From positions 77,858 to 141,857 of the forward strand of contig PAKU01000019.1 in assembly GCA_002706265.1 (NCBI GenBank): a stretch of 64,000 nucleotides of DNA, given 5' to 3'. Both the position numbers and the translations under genes were made by a program. Positions 35,305-44,008 of the stretch are shown here, piece after piece. The notes under the pieces were generated by a model. That model ran no database searches, was not told the origin of the DNA, and worked only from the letters and a program-made list of their open reading frames with translations. Source of the DNA: Polycyclovorans sp. GTDB lineage: Bacteria > Pseudomonadota > Gammaproteobacteria > Nevskiales > Nevskiaceae. The stretch's first letter is position 1. Each line of letters starts with the position of its first letter.

Positions 35305-37620
35305 TTAGACGGATTTCGCCAAGGCCTTTGGCAACGGGAAGACGCTGAGCGCGTCGTTGTCGGCCAGCAGATGGTTGCGCTCGCGCCGCGTCAGGGTGTC
35401 GGGGCCCTGGTGCATCATCTGGCCCAGCAGGGCCCGGGTTTCGGCCTGGTCCCGCCGCTTGCGATTCGGGCGGGGGCGTTCGGCCAGCAGGCACAGGGCG
35501 TTCACCTGGGGGTTGCGCCACACATCAGCGAAGCCGGGCAGGGGGGGCGGGGCTGTATCGCGCATCGCCGCGTGCAGATGCCGCAAGGCGCGCGGTGGAT
35601 GGGTTTCTTCGGGAATCAGAAAGCCGCGCAGTTGGCGTGCGCCGCGGCCCAGCCGCACCCGCGCGCTGAACACCGACAGCGGCACCGCCAGCACCAGAGA
35701 CCCGGCCACCGGCAGCAGCCAGGGCAAAAAACTGGGATTGAGCCAGTACACCCCCGCCAGCCAGCCCAGTCCCAGCAGCGTGCCGCCGCCGTGGCGGCGC
35801 ATGGCCTCACCCCAGGTGGTCTGCGCGTCTTCGCGCGGGGGTGAGGTCCAGCGCACCGGAATGCCCAGCAGCGCCATCACCACATACCGGGTGTGGAACA
35901 ACATGCGGATCGGCGCCAGCAGTGCCGAGAAGATCATCTCCAGCACGGTGCTGAGCAGCAGCCGTGCTCGGCCACCGTAAGCGCGCACCTGGACCGGACG
36001 CAGGGCGATCAACAGTGCGGCCAGCAGCTTGGGCAGCAGCAGCAGGGTCAGGGTGCCGCCGAACAGGCTCACCGCCCATTCCGGCCGCCATTGGGGCCAG
36101 AGCGGAAACAACTGGTGGGACTCGGGAAAATAAACCGGCCCCTGCAGCACGAACACCGCCAGCAGCGCCGTGGAGAGCACCAGAAACGCGAACCACAGGG
36201 GCGCCGACAGATAGGCCATGACCCCGGTCATGAAGACCGCGCGGTGCGCCGGGTGCAGGCCCTGGGTGAAGAACAGCTTGAAGTTCATCAAATTGCCCTG
36301 GCACCAGCGCTGGTCACGCTGCAACTCGTCGAGCAGGGTGGGCGGCATTTCTTCCCAGGAGCCGGGCAGGTCGTAAGCAATCCACACGCCCCAACCGGCG
36401 CGGCGCATCAGCGCAGCCTCGACGAAATCGTGGCTGAGAATCTCACCCGACAGGGCGCCGCGTCCGGGCAGGCGCCCCAGGGCGCAGTGGCGCATGAACG
36501 GCGCCACGCGGAGGATGGCGTTATGCCCCCAGTAGTGCGACTCGCCAAGCTGCCAGAAGTGCAGGCCGGCGGTGAACAGCGGGCCGTACACGCGGCTGGC
36601 GAATTGCTGGATGCGCGCGTACAGCGTCTCGCGGCCCATGGCCATGGGCGCGGTCTGGATGATGCCCGCGCGGGGGTGGGCCTCCATCAGTTGCGCCAGG
36701 CGCTGCAGGCACGGGCCCGACATCACGCTGTCGGCATCGAGGATCACCATGTAGCGATAGGCGCTGCCCCAACGGCGACACCAGTCGGCGATGTTGCCCG
36801 ACTTGCGCTTGATGCGGTGCGTGCGCCGGCGATAGAAGATGCGGCCGAAGCCGTCAACCTCGCGGGCCAGATCAAGCCAGGCCTGCAACTCGGCCACCCG
36901 CAGATCGGGGTCGTTGCTGTCGCTGAGAATGTACAGGTCGAAGTGCGCGGCCGATGCGGTTTCCTGCAGCGATTCCCAGGTGGCGCGCACGCCAGCGAAC
37001 ACGCGGCGCACGTCTTCGTTGCAGATGGGGACCAGCAGCGCCGTGCGCGCCTCGGCGGGCAGTGGCACGACCGCCGTGTCGGCGGCATTGATGGCATGCC
37101 GGTCGCCCCCCTTGAGCAGCACGAAGAAGCCCATGAGCGCAGTCCAGAATCCGGCCGAAATCCATGAGAACAGCAGGGCGTACAGCACCAGAATGGCCAG
37201 CTCCAGCCCGCTGCGCCCGCCGTAGGGCAGGATGGCGGTCATCAGGTAGGTTGCCAGCACCGTCTGCGACAGAATCAAAAGCATCAGCAGCGCCCTGCGC
37301 ACGCGCCCGGCGGCGCGCCAGGGCGACGGGCCGGCGGGCGGTTCCGCGTTGTGGGCCACGGCGATGCGTCCACGGGCGCCGAACAGACGGCGCTTCAGGG
37401 CGGCGCCCAGCCGCTTCACGGGGTTGTGGTTCCACGGCCGCGGGGTCATCGATGCGCGGGCCAGCGGCGGCGTGGTCACCAGACGTGGCTGGCCCTGGCG
37501 GTCCACGCTCAGCACGCCGGCCGCCTCACCCGAACGGCCGCCGGCCGCCAGCAGTGCGGTCAGCTGCGCGCGCGCCGCCTGACGGGCGCTGGTGGGCGTG
37601 GTGCCGTCAGCCGGGGTCAA
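35305..37620 (-). CDS. opgH: Osmoregulated periplasmic glucan glucosyltransferase OpgH
   Basis: 771 residues. OpgH is an inner-membrane family 2 glycosyltransferase that polymerises the glucan backbone from UDP-glucose. Membrane helices flank a cytoplasmic catalytic domain with LDADSVMSG and QRDQRWCQGN (the QxxRW motif). The chosen start is TTG at 37620, overlapping the end of opgG by 14 bases, because the N-terminal segment up to MTPRPWNHNPV resembles other OpgH N-termini. The ATG at 37449 is an alternative. It follows opgG, as in most gammaproteobacteria. Confidence 0.93.
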   Translation of the reverse strand: MTPADGTTPTSARQAARAQLTALLAAGGRSGEAAGVLSVDRQGQPRLVTTPPLARASMTPRPWNHNPVKRLGAALKRRLFGARGRIAVAHNAEPPAGPSPWRAAGRVRRALLMLLILSQTVLATYLMTAILPYGGRSGLELAILVLYALLFSWISAGFWTALMGFFVLLKGGDRHAINAADTAVVPLPAEARTALLVPICNEDVRRVFAGVRATWESLQETASAAHFDLYILSDSNDPDLRVAELQAWLDLAREVDGFGRIFYRRRTHRIKRKSGNIADWCRRWGSAYRYMVILDADSVMSGPCLQRLAQLMEAHPRAGIIQTAPMAMGRETLYARIQQFASRVYGPLFTAGLHFWQLGESHYWGHNAILRVAPFMRHCALGRLPGRGALSGEILSHDFVEAALMRRAGWGVWIAYDLPGSWEEMPPTLLDELQRDQRWCQGNLMNFKLFFTQGLHPAHRAVFMTGVMAYLSAPLWFAFLVLSTALLAVFVLQGPVYFPESHQLFPLWPQWRPEWAVSLFGGTLTLLLLPKLLAALLIALRPVQVRAYGGRARLLLSTVLEMIFSALLAPIRMLFHTRYVVMALLGIPVRWTSPPREDAQTTWGEAMRRHGGGTLLGLGWLAGVYWLNPSFLPWLLPVAGSLVLAVPLSVFSARVRLGRGARQLRGFLIPEETHPPRALRHLHAAMRDTAPPPLPGFADVWRNPQVNALCLLAERPRPNRKRRDQAETRALLGQMMHQGPDTLTRRERNHLLADNDALSVFPLPKALAKSV

Positions 37621-39148
37621 ACCAGCGCCCCGATTCGGTGGGCAGGACCAGGTAGGCCCAGGTTTCCGACACGGTGGCGTCCCCGTGTCGCAGCGTTGCG
37701 CGCAGCTCCAGTGGCGTGCTGGGCTCGTTGTTGCGAATCTTCAGGCTCAATCGCCAGCCGCCGGTGACGTCGTTGCGATAAAGCTGCTGCTCGACCACGG
37801 TGCCGCCATCGCCGGCCCAGACGTCGGCGCGCAGCGGGGTTTCCGCTGGCAGGTCCTTGAGGGCGTCGCCCTCGAAGTCGATGTGATAGCGCAGGGTGTC
37901 ATCCTGCTTTTTCACCCAACCGTGGCCGCGGCGGGTCTGCACCACATGGGCCAATGGCGGCAGCGTCTCGCCCTTTTTCTGCCAGCTCAGGTCGTAGCGA
38001 ACGCGCAGGGGTTCGCCCCGCTTCGGCGGGTTGTCGGGCACCCAGTAGGCCACGACGTTGTCATTGGTCTCGTCAGGGGTGGGAATCAGCACCAGCTCGA
38101 CGCGGCCCGGCCCCCAGTCGCCTCTGGGCGCCACCCAGGCGCTGGGACGCAGGTCGTAACGTGCCTCCAGATCTTCGTACTGATGAAAGGCGCGGTCACG
38201 CTGCATCAGGCCGAAGCCCTTCAGTTGTTTGGCCGCGAAACTGGTCACCTGCAGCCGCTGCGGGTTCACCAACGGCCGCCACAGCCATTCCTGATCGGTC
38301 TGCACCGACAGGCCATCAGAGTCGTGCACCTCGGGCCGGTAGTCGGGATGGGGGGCGTTCTGGTTTTCGCCGAACAGATACATGCTGGTCAGCGGGGCAA
38401 GCCCCAGTTTGCCGCCTTCCTCGCGCACGTAGATCTCGGCGCGAACCGCCATGCGCGTGCGCGTGTCGGGATGCAACTCGAAGCGATAGGCGCCGGTGAG
38501 GCGCGGCGAGTCCATCAGCGCGTAGATGACCAGATGCCGATCGTCCGCGCTGGGGCGGGCAATCCAGAATTCGACGAACTCGGGAAACTCTTCGCCCGAC
38601 ATCTCGCCGGTGTCCAGCGCCACGCCGCGCGCCGACAGGCCGTAGCGCTGCCCGGCGCCCAGGGCGCGGAAGTAGCTCGCGCCCTGAAACACCAGCACTT
38701 CGTCCTTGTACGCCGCGTTGTTGACCGGAAAGTGCACGCGAAAGCCCGAGAAACCCAGCGCGGGCTGGGCGTTGCGCACGGCCTCGCGATCGATATTGTT
38801 GGGGCCGTAATCGAACAGGTCGGGGTCGAACGACACGGGCCGCACGCCGTCGGAGGTGATCAGGTTGATGCCCACCGCCCGGCCGTAGTTGAAGCCGGGG
38901 TGCAGAAACTGCACTTCGAACGGAAGATTGCTGTCGCGCCACAGGGCCTTGCGGGTGTCGAAGCGGATCGAGCGGTACTGGTCATAGTCCAGCGACGACA
39001 GGGTCGGCGGCAGCGCGACCTTGGGCTTCTGGTAACCCGACTCGGCCAGCTGCCGGGCGCGTGCGGCGACGTCGTCGAAGCCGAAAGCCTGCACCCAGGT
39101 GGGCAGCAGAACCGCGGTCAGCAGCAATACGGGCCTGAGCAGATGCAT
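37607..39148 (-). CDS. opgG: Osmoregulated periplasmic glucan biosynthesis protein OpgG
   Basis: 513 residues. OpgG is a periplasmic protein that processes or branches the glucan made by OpgH. A signal peptide (about 1-21, ends WVQA) starts the chain. The family block GFDDVAARARQLAESGYQKP, the GFNYGRAVGIN strand and the C-terminal Ig-like fold (DVTGGWRLSLKIRN) are present. The frame extends 59 codons further up; the ATG at 39148 begins the signal peptide. The 151 bases to the LysR gene hold nothing else I can support. Confidence 0.95.
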   Translation of the reverse strand: MHLLRPVLLLTAVLLPTWVQAFGFDDVAARARQLAESGYQKPKVALPPTLSSLDYDQYRSIRFDTRKALWRDSNLPFEVQFLHPGFNYGRAVGINLITSDGVRPVSFDPDLFDYGPNNIDREAVRNAQPALGFSGFRVHFPVNNAAYKDEVLVFQGASYFRALGAGQRYGLSARGVALDTGEMSGEEFPEFVEFWIARPSADDRHLVIYALMDSPRLTGAYRFELHPDTRTRMAVRAEIYVREEGGKLGLAPLTSMYLFGENQNAPHPDYRPEVHDSDGLSVQTDQEWLWRPLVNPQRLQVTSFAAKQLKGFGLMQRDRAFHQYEDLEARYDLRPSAWVAPRGDWGPGRVELVLIPTPDETNDNVVAYWVPDNPPKRGEPLRVRYDLSWQKKGETLPPLAHVVQTRRGHGWVKKQDDTLRYHIDFEGDALKDLPAETPLRADVWAGDGGTVVEQQLYRNDVTGGWRLSLKIRNNEPSTPLELRATLRHGDATVSETWAYLVLPTESGRWFDPG

Positions 39149-39299
39149 GGTGTTCCGGTGCCACCGAGAGGGGGAGCGCATGGTCGTTCGAGCAATTCCT
39201 GTGCCGATCCGCCTCGGGCCTGAAAAGCCCGGTCGGTGGGGTTGAAAGGTGATTCGAGCCGGCATCGTCCCGCAGGCTCGCTGAACCGTATTGGAATGC

Positions 39300-40199
39300 T
39301 CAGTCCGGCCACAGGCTCTCCACACCTTCGCGAATGATCTCGGCCATGCGGACCGGGGCGCGGCCGCGACAGTCGCGTTCGGCGAACACCAGATAAAGCT
39401 CGGCGAAGCGCTCGGCGCCCTCGATCAGCGGCAGCGGCTTGAGGACGCCGCTTGCCAGCTCGCCCTGAATGGTTTCTGCCGGATACCAGGCAAAGCCCAT
39501 GCCCATGGTGGCGGCGGCTATTGACGTTGCCTTGTGGCTCACCGTCCAGCGCTGGTCGGCGCCCAGCCAGACGCCGCTGTCGAGAATGCGCTGCTGGGCC
39601 GAGTCACGAATCACCAGCTGCCGGTGCGGGCGCAGGTCGTCGTGGGTCAGGGGCCGCCCCAGCTGGTGCAGCGGATGATCGGCGTGCGCGGCGGCAACAA
39701 AGCGGATGCGCATCAGCCGGTCGCTGGCAAAGCCTTCAGGCACATGACTGCAAATCGCGAAGTCGACGCGCCCTTCGGTCAGTGCCTCGACGGTGCCGCC
39801 CAGCACGGTTTCGTGCAGTTGAATGTGAATCTCCGGCCGCTCCAGCGCAAAGCGGTTGAAGCATTGCAGCAGCAGCCAGGTGGGGAAGATGGCCTCCACC
39901 GCCAGGCGCAGGCTGGGCGCCCAGCCTTGGGCCATGCTGCGGGCGCCGCGCTCCAGGGCTTCGGCCTCTTCGAGCAGGGTGCGCGCGCGGCGGTACAGCG
40001 TTGCCCCCGCAGGCGTGAGCTGTGCCTTGCGGCCGCGTATTTCGAAGGCCCGCAAGCCCAGCAGGTGCTCGATTTTCTGCACCGCGTAGGTCACGGTCGA
40101 CTGCGATTTGTGGATCAACTCGGCGGCTTGGGCATAGCCACCGGCGTCCACCACGGCCACCAGGGCACGCCACTGGTCCAGGGTGATTCGGGCTGTCAT
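39300..40199 (-). CDS. LysR-type transcriptional regulator
   Basis: 299 residues. The N-terminal winged helix-turn-helix (about 1-65, with GGYAQAAELIHKSQSTVTYAVQ) and a periplasmic-binding-like effector domain (about 90-290) are typical. It is divergent from the azoreductase gene and probably controls it and itself, as is usual for LysR pairs. A 12-base palindrome lies just upstream of its start. The effector is unknown; quinones or electrophiles would fit the neighbour. Confidence 0.93.
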   Translation of the reverse strand: MTARITLDQWRALVAVVDAGGYAQAAELIHKSQSTVTYAVQKIEHLLGLRAFEIRGRKAQLTPAGATLYRRARTLLEEAEALERGARSMAQGWAPSLRLAVEAIFPTWLLLQCFNRFALERPEIHIQLHETVLGGTVEALTEGRVDFAICSHVPEGFASDRLMRIRFVAAAHADHPLHQLGRPLTHDDLRPHRQLVIRDSAQQRILDSGVWLGADQRWTVSHKATSIAAATMGMGFAWYPAETIQGELASGVLKPLPLIEGAERFAELYLVFAERDCRGRAPVRMAEIIREGVESLWPD

Positions 40200-40203
40200 A
40201 TCG

Positions 40204-40215
40204 AATCTATAGATT
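40204..40215. promoter_or_regulatory. Palindrome in the LysR/azoreductase control region
   Basis: AATCTATAGATT is a perfect 12-base palindrome, 5 bases upstream of the LysR start codon, in an unusually AT-rich 97-base gap (40200-40296). It is a candidate regulator-binding or promoter element; the exact LysR box is not resolved. Confidence 0.45.
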
Positions 40216-40296
40216 AAATAAAGCCATAAATTCGTCTTTTTTATCGATCAATGCAATCGTTAAATGGTGCTTCACCTCACCCATGGAGTCACCGAC

Positions 40297-40899
40297 ATGA
40301 GCACCTTGCTACAGATCAACGCCAGCCTGTTTGGCGACCAGGGCCAGTCCTCGCAGCTCAGCGACCGCTTCATCCAGGCCTGGAAGGCGACCCACGCCGA
40401 CACCCGCGTCGTGGTCCGCGATCTGGCCGCGCAGCCGGTGCCCCACCTTGACGGCGCCCGTTTTCAGGCCTTTCTCACCCCGGCCGAAGCACGCACGCCC
40501 GAGCAGCAGGCGGTGGTCGCCGAGAGCGACGCGTTGATCAGCGAGGTCCGCGACGCCGACGTGATCGTGCTCGGTCTGCCCATGTACAACTTCGGCGTGC
40601 CCTCGCAGCTCAAGGCGTATTTCGACCATCTGGCGCGCGCGGGCGTCAGCTTTCGCTACACCGCCCACGGCCCGGAAGGCTTGTTGGGCGGGGCCAAGGT
40701 GTACATTCTGGCGGCCCGGGGCGGCCACTATCGGGGCACGCCGGCCGACACCCAGAGCGGCTACGTCACCACCTTTCTCAACTTCATCGGGCTCACCGAC
40801 ATCGAGTTCGTCTATGCCGAAGGGCTGGCCCTGGGGGATGACCCCAAGCGCGAAGCGCTGGCCCGCGCCGCCGAGCGGATCGGCCAACTGGCCGCCTGA
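40297..40899 (+). CDS. azoR: FMN-dependent NADH:quinone/azo oxidoreductase AzoR
   Basis: 200 residues, the AzoR length. A flavodoxin-like flavoenzyme that reduces quinones and azo compounds by two electrons. Signatures: LLQINASLFGDQGQSSQLSD at the start and LGLPMYNFGVPSQLKAYFDH (flavin site), then RAGVSFRYTAHGPEGLL. The ATG at 40297 has GGAG 8 bases ahead; an earlier in-frame ATG at 40264 has no such site. Probably controlled by the divergent LysR gene and co-transcribed with the DoxX gene. Confidence 0.95.
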   Translation: MSTLLQINASLFGDQGQSSQLSDRFIQAWKATHADTRVVVRDLAAQPVPHLDGARFQAFLTPAEARTPEQQAVVAESDALISEVRDADVIVLGLPMYNFGVPSQLKAYFDHLARAGVSFRYTAHGPEGLLGGAKVYILAARGGHYRGTPADTQSGYVTTFLNFIGLTDIEFVYAEGLALGDDPKREALARAAERIGQLAA

Positions 40900-40922
40900 C
40901 CCACAGTCCACCCACCGAGTCC

Positions 40923-41336
40923 ATGACCATGAACACACTGAACAAGCTGCTCGACCGCAGCGGCCCGGGCCTTGATCTGCTGGCCCGCCTGCTGCTGGCG
41001 CTGATCTTCATCGGCGCCGGCTGGAGCAAGATCGGCGGCTACGAAAGCACCCAGGGCTACATGCAGGCGATGGGAGTGCCGGGCGCGTTGCTGCCGCTGG
41101 TGATCGTTGCCGAACTGGGCGGCGGGCTCGCCCTGCTCATTGGCCTGTTGACGCGGGTGGCGGGGCTGGGGCTGGCGGTGTTCAGCATCGTCTCGGCCGT
41201 GATCTTCCATGCCGATTTCAGCAATCCGGTGGAGCAGATCATGTTCATGAAGAATCTGGCGATTGCCGGTGGCCTGCTGCTGATCGTGGCCCACGGGCCC
41301 GGTCGCTTGAGCCTGGACGCGCGCCTGTTTCGCTGA
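40923..41336 (+). CDS. DoxX family membrane protein
   Basis: 137 residues with four membrane helices (about 18-36, 53-74, 79-98, 107-125). DoxX-family proteins are quinone- or thiosulfate-linked or unknown membrane proteins often found with azoreductase or redox genes. The motif LLLALIFIGAGWSKIGGYE is typical of the family. A second in-frame ATG at 40929 could also be the start; neither has a strong ribosome site. It lies 23 bases after azoR and before a terminator. Confidence 0.85.
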   Translation: MTMNTLNKLLDRSGPGLDLLARLLLALIFIGAGWSKIGGYESTQGYMQAMGVPGALLPLVIVAELGGGLALLIGLLTRVAGLGLAVFSIVSAVIFHADFSNPVEQIMFMKNLAIAGGLLLIVAHGPGRLSLDARLFR

Positions 41337-41362
41337 CGCCTGAAATCGAAAAGTCTCCGGTC

Positions 41363-41389
41363 GCCCCCGCGGCCGGGGGCTTTTTTTTT
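41363..41389 (+). terminator. Rho-independent terminator after azoR-doxX
   Basis: GCCCCCG (41363-41369) pairs with CGGGGGC (41374-41380) around a 4-base loop, followed by nine T. It lies between convergent units, so it could serve hslR poorly if at all: the T run is on the plus strand. Confidence 0.93.
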
Positions 41390-41401
41390 CGCCGCGTGGC
41401 G

Positions 41402-41788
41402 CTACAGCTCGTCGAGAAAGCGCTGTTTGAGCCGGTTGATCAGGCGCCGGTCGCGCTTGCTGGGACGGCCGTCGGGCGTGGCGGCGAACTCCGATTTGCG
41501 GGCCAGTCGTGCGGCCTCGCGGCGCTCGATGCTGTCGTCGGTTTCGCGGTAGAGCAACTGGGCCTCCGGTGCGCCGCGCCGCTGGTCCGACAGCGCTGCG
41601 ACGACGACGTCACGTTCTTCCACGCCCTGCCGCACGCGAATCTGCATGCCCACGCGCACCTCCTTGGCGACCTTGCTGCGGTCGCCCTCGACCCGCACAT
41701 GGCCGGCTTCGATGGCGGTCTTGGCCAGGCTTCGGGTTTTGTAGAAGCGCGCGGCCCACAGCCATTTGTCGAGGCGGACAGCATCCAT
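41402..41788 (-). CDS. hslR: Ribosome-associated heat shock protein Hsp15 (HslR)
   Basis: 128 residues. HslR has an S4 RNA-binding domain (about 5-65, RLDKWLWAARFYKTRSLAKTA) and rescues aborted 50S subunits that carry peptidyl-tRNA. The basic C-terminal tail (RRLINRLKQRF) is usual. It is divergent from flhA with 138 bases between starts. Confidence 0.94.
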   Translation of the reverse strand: MDAVRLDKWLWAARFYKTRSLAKTAIEAGHVRVEGDRSKVAKEVRVGMQIRVRQGVEERDVVVAALSDQRRGAPEAQLLYRETDDSIERREAARLARKSEFAATPDGRPSKRDRRLINRLKQRFLDEL

Positions 41789-41926
41789 CGTGGTCGGCGA
41801 ACCCGGGTTGAGGTGAGCGCAGAAGTGTAATCAGCCGTTCGACCATCTGTCCGCCCAAAGCGGCCCTTGGCCTCGGCGCGGCGCAGGGGCTGCAGCGGCA
41901 GGGGCGACCCCTCACCGCGCCCGTCG

Positions 41927-43996
41927 ATGACCCCAGGCCTGACCACTGCCGTGACCCACCTTCGCACCCGGGGCCTGCAGGCCGCCGGTGCGCCGCTGAT
42001 CCTGTTTCTGCTGCTGGCCATGGTGGTGGTGCCGCTGCCGGCGCTGGCGCTGGACCTGTTCTTCACGCTCAACATCGCCCTGTCGCTGGTGGTGCTGCTG
42101 GCTGTGCTGTACGTGCTGCGGCCGCTGGATTTCACGGTGTTTCCCACCGTGCTGCTGATCACCACCCTGTTCCGGCTGGCCTTGAACGTGGCCTCGACCC
42201 GCGTGGTGCTGCTCAACGGCCACGAGGGCGGCGACGCGGCCGGCAAGGTGATCGAAGCATTCGGCAGCTTCGTGATCGGCGGCAATTACGCGGTGGGTTT
42301 CGTGGTGTTCATGATTCTCACCATCATCAATTTCGCGGTCATCACCAAGGGCGCCGGGCGCGTCTCCGAGGTGTCGGCGCGCTTCACCCTGGATGCGATG
42401 CCCGGCAAGCAGATGGCCATCGACGCCGACCTGAACGCCGGACTGCTGACCCGCGACGAGGCCAAGGCCAAGCGTGAGGAAGTGCGGGTCGAGGCCGATT
42501 TCTACGGCGCGATGGACGGCGCCAGCAAGTTCGTCAAGGGCGACGCCGTGGCGGGCATCCTGATTCTGGTGGTCAACCTGCTGGGCGGGGTGGCCATTGG
42601 CGCCATGGCCCACGGCCTGAGCTTTGCCGAGGCATTCGCGGTGTACGGCCTGCTGACCATTGGTGACGGCCTGGTCGCGCAGATTCCGGCGCTGCTGTTG
42701 TCGGTGGCGGTGGCGATTCTGGTCACCCGCATGTCGCGCTCTGAAACCATGGCGCAGCAGATGCAGACGCAGGTGATCGGTGACGGCCGCGCCCTGGCCA
42801 TGGCCGCCGGCCTGATGTTTGTCATCGGCCTGGTGCCGGGCATGCCCAACGTGGCCTTTCTGCTGCTCGCCGGCCTGCTCGGCGGGCTTGCCTACCTGTT
42901 GCATCGGCGGGCCCTGGCCAAGCCGGACCCGCAGGACGCCTCCGAAGGGCCGCAGGACGCGCCGGCCGAACTGGCCTGGGAAGACCTGCCGCTGATCGAC
43001 GCCCTGGGGCTGGAACTGGGCTACCGGCTGATTCCGCTGGCCGACGCCACCCAGGGCGGCGAGCTGATGGGCCGCATCCGCGGCATCCGCCGCAAGCTCA
43101 GCGAAGAAATGGGCTTTCTGTTTCCGGCCGTGCATGTGCGCGACAACCTGCAATTGCCGCCGGCGCAGTACCGGATACTGCTGCACGGTGTCGAGATTGC
43201 GTCGGCCGAGTGCCACCCCGATCGCGACCTGGCGCTCGATGCCGGGCAGGTGCTCGACACGGTCGACGGAATTTCGACGCACGACCCGGCCTTTGGCATG
43301 CCGGCGGTGTGGATCGAGCCGGGCAACCGCGCCTACGCCCAGGCGCAGGGCTACACGGTGGTGGACGCGGCCACGGTCATGGCCACCCATCTCAGCCAGA
43401 TCTTCAAGCAGCACGCCCATGAGCTGCTGGGCATCGAGGAGGCGCAGGCGCTGCTGGCCGCCACCGCGCGCCACGCGCCCAAGCTGGTCGAAGACCTGAT
43501 TCCCAAGCAGTTGTCGCTGGCGGTGTTCGCCAAGGTGCTGCAGGGGCTGCTCACCGAGCGCATTCCGGTGCGCAATCTGCGCGGCATTCTCGAAGCCCTG
43601 GCCGAACACGCGCCGCGCACCAACGACCCGCAGGCCCTGCTCATCGCCGTGCGCCAGGCGCTGTCGCGGCAGATCGTCGCCGCCCTGGGGCAGAGCACGA
43701 CCGCTGATCTGCCGGTTTTCACCCTTTCAGCACCGTTGGAGCAGCTGTTGCAAGACGGTCTGCAACACACCAACGCAGTGCTGGAGCCCGGCCTTGCAGA
43801 CCAAATACAAAGCGCGCTGCACCAACACGTTCAGCAACAGGACGCCGTCGGCGAACCGACGGTGCTGCTGGTTCCGGGAACGGTTCGATCGGTGCTGGCG
43901 CGGTTTCTCCGGGCGGCGGTCCCGCAGGTCCACGTTCTGGCATTTCACGAGTTGCCCGAGACGGCCCGCATTCGCCACCTCGGCACCATCGGTTAA
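41927..43996 (+). CDS. flhA: Flagellar export gate protein FlhA
   Basis: 689 residues, the usual length. FlhA is the nonameric membrane gate of the flagellar type III system. The N-terminal half has about eight membrane helices, with the FHIPEP-family motif region (RLALNVASTRVVLLNG; GFVVFMILTIINFAVITKGAGRVSEV). The C-terminal half (from about 340) is the cytoplasmic ring that docks export substrates. The ATG at 41927 is preferred over the frame opening at 41867. flhB, which often lies upstream, is not here. Confidence 0.97.
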   Translation: MTPGLTTAVTHLRTRGLQAAGAPLILFLLLAMVVVPLPALALDLFFTLNIALSLVVLLAVLYVLRPLDFTVFPTVLLITTLFRLALNVASTRVVLLNGHEGGDAAGKVIEAFGSFVIGGNYAVGFVVFMILTIINFAVITKGAGRVSEVSARFTLDAMPGKQMAIDADLNAGLLTRDEAKAKREEVRVEADFYGAMDGASKFVKGDAVAGILILVVNLLGGVAIGAMAHGLSFAEAFAVYGLLTIGDGLVAQIPALLLSVAVAILVTRMSRSETMAQQMQTQVIGDGRALAMAAGLMFVIGLVPGMPNVAFLLLAGLLGGLAYLLHRRALAKPDPQDASEGPQDAPAELAWEDLPLIDALGLELGYRLIPLADATQGGELMGRIRGIRRKLSEEMGFLFPAVHVRDNLQLPPAQYRILLHGVEIASAECHPDRDLALDAGQVLDTVDGISTHDPAFGMPAVWIEPGNRAYAQAQGYTVVDAATVMATHLSQIFKQHAHELLGIEEAQALLAATARHAPKLVEDLIPKQLSLAVFAKVLQGLLTERIPVRNLRGILEALAEHAPRTNDPQALLIAVRQALSRQIVAALGQSTTADLPVFTLSAPLEQLLQDGLQHTNAVLEPGLADQIQSALHQHVQQQDAVGEPTVLLVPGTVRSVLARFLRAAVPQVHVLAFHELPETARIRHLGTIG

Positions 43997-44008
43997 GGGG
44001 GTCATGGC

